The notes below the pieces were generated by a model. It had not been told where the DNA came from. It searched no databases and worked only from the letters and a program-made list of their open reading frames with translations. Source: Mangrovibrevibacter kandeliae (lineage in GTDB: Bacteria > Pseudomonadota > Alphaproteobacteria > Rhizobiales > Rhizobiaceae). From it: DNA of 64,000 bases. The stretch covers positions 1 to 64,000 of the forward strand of contig NZ_JANIFJ010000009.1 of the NCBI RefSeq assembly GCF_024519155.1. The letters are read 5' to 3'. The translations under genes were made by a program, and so were the position numbers. This document shows positions 62,265 to 64,000 of the stretch, piece by piece; positions within the stretch are counted from its first letter, which is position 1; every line of letters begins with the position of its first letter.

Positions 62265-62642
62265 ATGCTCGCCGCCGTCACCGCCATCTTCGCCTGCCAG
62301 CTCGCCGGCGAGTCGATCGCCGCAGCGCTCGGCCTGCCGCTGCCGGGACCGGTGCTCGGCATGGTGTTCCTCTTTGCCTTCCTGGTCCTGCGCAGTGCGG
62401 TGCCGGAGGCGCTGGAGCGAGCCTCCTCGAGTCTTCTCTCGCATCTGACGCTGCTCTTCGTGCCGGCGAGCGTCGGCGTCATGGTGCATGTCGGCCGGAT
62501 CGAGAAGGACATCGTGGTCATCCTCGCCGCAATCGTCGTCTCCACCTTCGCCACCATGATCGCCGCCGGCTGGACGCTGCAGGCGCTGACCCGCGGCAGC
62601 CGCAAGCCACCCGCCGATGCCGCGGTGGAGGCGCAGCCGTGA
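62265..62642 (+). CDS. lrgA: LrgA/CidA-type holin-like protein
   Basis: A 125-residue membrane protein of four spans (FACQLAGESIAAALGLPLPGPVLGMVFLFAFL, LSHLTLLFVPASVGVMVHV, IVVILAAIVVSTFATMIAAGW). These proteins work with LrgB in murein-hydrolase control, or as exporters of glycolate/pyruvate-type acids. Its stop overlaps the lrgB start by four bases. Transcribed opposite to the flanking dnaG and yqeY-like genes. Confidence 0.87.
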   Translation: MLAAVTAIFACQLAGESIAAALGLPLPGPVLGMVFLFAFLVLRSAVPEALERASSSLLSHLTLLFVPASVGVMVHVGRIEKDIVVILAAIVVSTFATMIAAGWTLQALTRGSRKPPADAAVEAQP

Positions 62643-63367
62643 GCGAACCTCTCGCCGGGCTCGGCGACATCTGGGCCTACCTCGCCGCCAGTCCGCTGCT
62701 GGCGCTGACGCTCACCCTCGCGGCCTATCTCGTCGCCCTCGCCGTCTACCGGCGCAGCGGGCAGCTCGCGGTCCTGCATCCGCTGATCGTCTCGCTCGCG
62801 ATCGTCGTCGGCGTTCTCGTGGCGACCGGCACGACCTACGACACCTACTTCGAGGGCGCGAAGTTCATCCACTTCCTGCTCGGCCCGGCGACGGTGGCGC
62901 TCGCGGTGCCGCTCTATCGCCAGTGGGATCGCATCCGCCGGCGGGCCCTGGCGATCGCCGTCGGCGTCGTCGCCGGATCGCTGACCGGCATCGCCACGAC
63001 GCTCACCTGCGCCGAGCTCCTCGGCGCCGACCACGAGGTGCTGACGAGCCTTGCGCCGAAGTCGGTGACGACGCCGGTCGCGATGGGCATCGTGGAGAAG
63101 CTCGGCGGTCTGCCTTCGCTCGCCGCCGCCTTCGTGCTCATCACCGGCGTTCTCGGCGCCACCGTCGGCCCGGTCGTGCTGACGCTGGCCGGCGTCACCG
63201 ACGAGCGGGCGCGCGGCTTCGGCCTCGGCACCGCCGCGCACGGTCTGGGCACCGCGCGCGCGCTCGGCGAGTCGGAGGCCGGCGGCGCCTTCGCGGGACT
63301 GGCGATGGGGCTGAACGCTCTCGTGACGGCGATTCTGCTGCCACTGATCTGGGCGTTCCTGTTCTGA
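62639..63367 (+). CDS. lrgB: LrgB-family protein
   Basis: A 242-residue membrane protein with about seven spans, full length for the LrgB/YohK family. Marks are FEGAKFIHFLLGPATVALAVPLYRQ, SLAPKSVTTPVAMGIVEKLGG and GLGTAAHGLGTARALGESE. GTG at 62639 overlaps lrgA (GTGA). Probable partner of LrgA. Confidence 0.9.
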   Translation: MSEPLAGLGDIWAYLAASPLLALTLTLAAYLVALAVYRRSGQLAVLHPLIVSLAIVVGVLVATGTTYDTYFEGAKFIHFLLGPATVALAVPLYRQWDRIRRRALAIAVGVVAGSLTGIATTLTCAELLGADHEVLTSLAPKSVTTPVAMGIVEKLGGLPSLAAAFVLITGVLGATVGPVVLTLAGVTDERARGFGLGTAAHGLGTARALGESEAGGAFAGLAMGLNALVTAILLPLIWAFLF

Positions 63368-63484
63368 GAAACGGGTTACGCGGCGGAAGGCGCAGCTTCG
63401 CCCGGCGTCGCGTCGTGCGCTCGCCCCCTCACCCCCTGCAATGCGAACACCATCGGCGTCTTCAATGCTGGCGGCCGCGCAGGA

Positions 63485-63934
63485 TCACGTCAGGAGCGTC
63501 TTCACCACGGTGCTGGCCTTGCCGAAGTCCATCTGGCCGGGATAGCGCTCCTTCAGGGCGTTGATGCAGCGGCCGACGTCGCGCAGGCCCTTGGCGTCGG
63601 TGTCCTCGACCACCTGACGACAGGCCGCCTCCACCTCGCCGGCATCGAGCTGCGGCGGCAGGAAGCTGCGGATCACCTCGATCTCGTCCCGCTCCTCGGC
63701 CGCAAGTTCGCTGCGCCCCTCCGCCTCGTAGGCGGCTGCGGACTCCTTGCGCTGTGCGATCATCTTGAAGAGGACCTGCAGGATCTCGTCCTCGCCGAGC
63801 GGATCGCGCCCGGCGCTGCGATTGGCGAGATCGCGGTCCTTGATGGCGGCGTGGATCAGGCGGAGCATCGAGAGCCGGCACCTGTCCTCGCCCTTGCTCG
63901 CCTCACTCAATGCGTCCGCGAGTACTTCGCGCAT
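63485..63934 (-). CDS. GatB/YqeY domain protein
   Basis: A 149-residue helical protein, YqeY family, related to the tail domain of the amidotransferase GatB. LRLIHAAIKDRDLANRSAG, QRKESAAAYEAEGRSELAAEERDEIEVIRSFLPPQL and ALKERYPGQMDFGKASTVVKTLL match the family. ATG at 63934 has GGGAAG. In many alphaproteobacteria it directly precedes dnaG and rpoD; here lrgAB lies between. Confidence 0.92.
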   Translation of the reverse strand: MREVLADALSEASKGEDRCRLSMLRLIHAAIKDRDLANRSAGRDPLGEDEILQVLFKMIAQRKESAAAYEAEGRSELAAEERDEIEVIRSFLPPQLDAGEVEAACRQVVEDTDAKGLRDVGRCINALKERYPGQMDFGKASTVVKTLLT

Positions 63935-64000
63935 GTCGTGCTTCCCGCAATGCCGAGCCGTCCGACACCCTGCGGCGACCGGACGACTGCGCACATCAGA

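Overview
The window is about two-thirds G+C and encodes ordinary housekeeping genes (rpoD, dnaG, a YqeY/GatB-like gene, ilvD, trhO, a tRNA) beside transport, catabolic and surface-structure genes. The family make-up points to an alphaproteobacterium, most likely of the order Hyphomicrobiales (Rhizobiales): a Zur-type zinc regulon, a CheS/CheY1/CheA/CheW-like chemotaxis order, a Cpa/Tad pilus locus, RND pumps, many ABC importers, and dnaG-rpoD in tandem. The genus cannot be fixed from the sequence alone. No phage, transposon, IS element or CRISPR array was seen.

Layout. 0-1.4 kb: 5' part of a methyl-accepting chemotaxis protein running off the left edge, then an A+T-richer gap. 1.2-4.4 kb: zinc uptake, zur-znuB-znuC divergent from znuA across two palindromic Zur-box-like sites. 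4.5-11.5 kb: a SleB-like cell-wall hydrolase, two VOC dioxygenase-type proteins, a KdgK-type kinase, ethanolamine ammonia-lyase (eutBC) and a two-domain cold-shock protein. 11.6-14.3 kb: a compact chemotaxis operon (STAS/CheS-like, CheY, a CheA reduced to its Hpt and P2-like parts, CheW, CheY) without the CheA kinase core, CheR, CheB or CheD. 14.6-19.2 kb: a DUF2161 gene with an apparent start-region frameshift, a hydroxynitrile-lyase-like cupin, trhO, ilvD and two small membrane proteins.

19.3-24.4 kb: a sugar-type ABC importer operon (ATPase, permease, binding protein), then a TetR repressor facing away from a short-chain dehydrogenase across a 40-bp dyad that covers both promoters. 24.5-37.5 kb: a small unknown gene, a DprE1-like FAD oxidase, a GbsR/MarR-MFP-RND efflux operon, a lipid-kinase/phosphoesterase pair, a Pit phosphate transporter, an amine oxidase and a ribokinase. 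37.7-46.5 kb: a co-directional Tad/Cpa pilus locus (TadD-like, unknown coiled-coil membrane protein, CpaC, lipoprotein, CpaB, CpaE, CpaF, TadB, TadC) without a pilin or prepilin peptidase.

46.5-52.8 kb: a tightly packed import operon (ATPase, binding protein, two permeases, LacI regulator) followed on the same strand by a DgcN-type D-glutamate N-acetyltransferase, which suggests uptake and use of a D-amino acid or related compound. 52.9-64 kb: a threonine/serine dehydratase, a YfeH-like transporter, tRNA-Ile2(CAU), a secreted Asp/Arg-rich low-complexity protein, small conserved genes, rpoD, dnaG, lrgAB and a yqeY-like gene. The lrgAB pair lies on the opposite strand between the yqeY-like gene and dnaG.

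Most points for a second look are in the chemotaxis operon (kinase-less CheA), the DgcN-linked transporter, the reordered Tad locus, and several dyad-symmetric sites whose regulators sit next to them.
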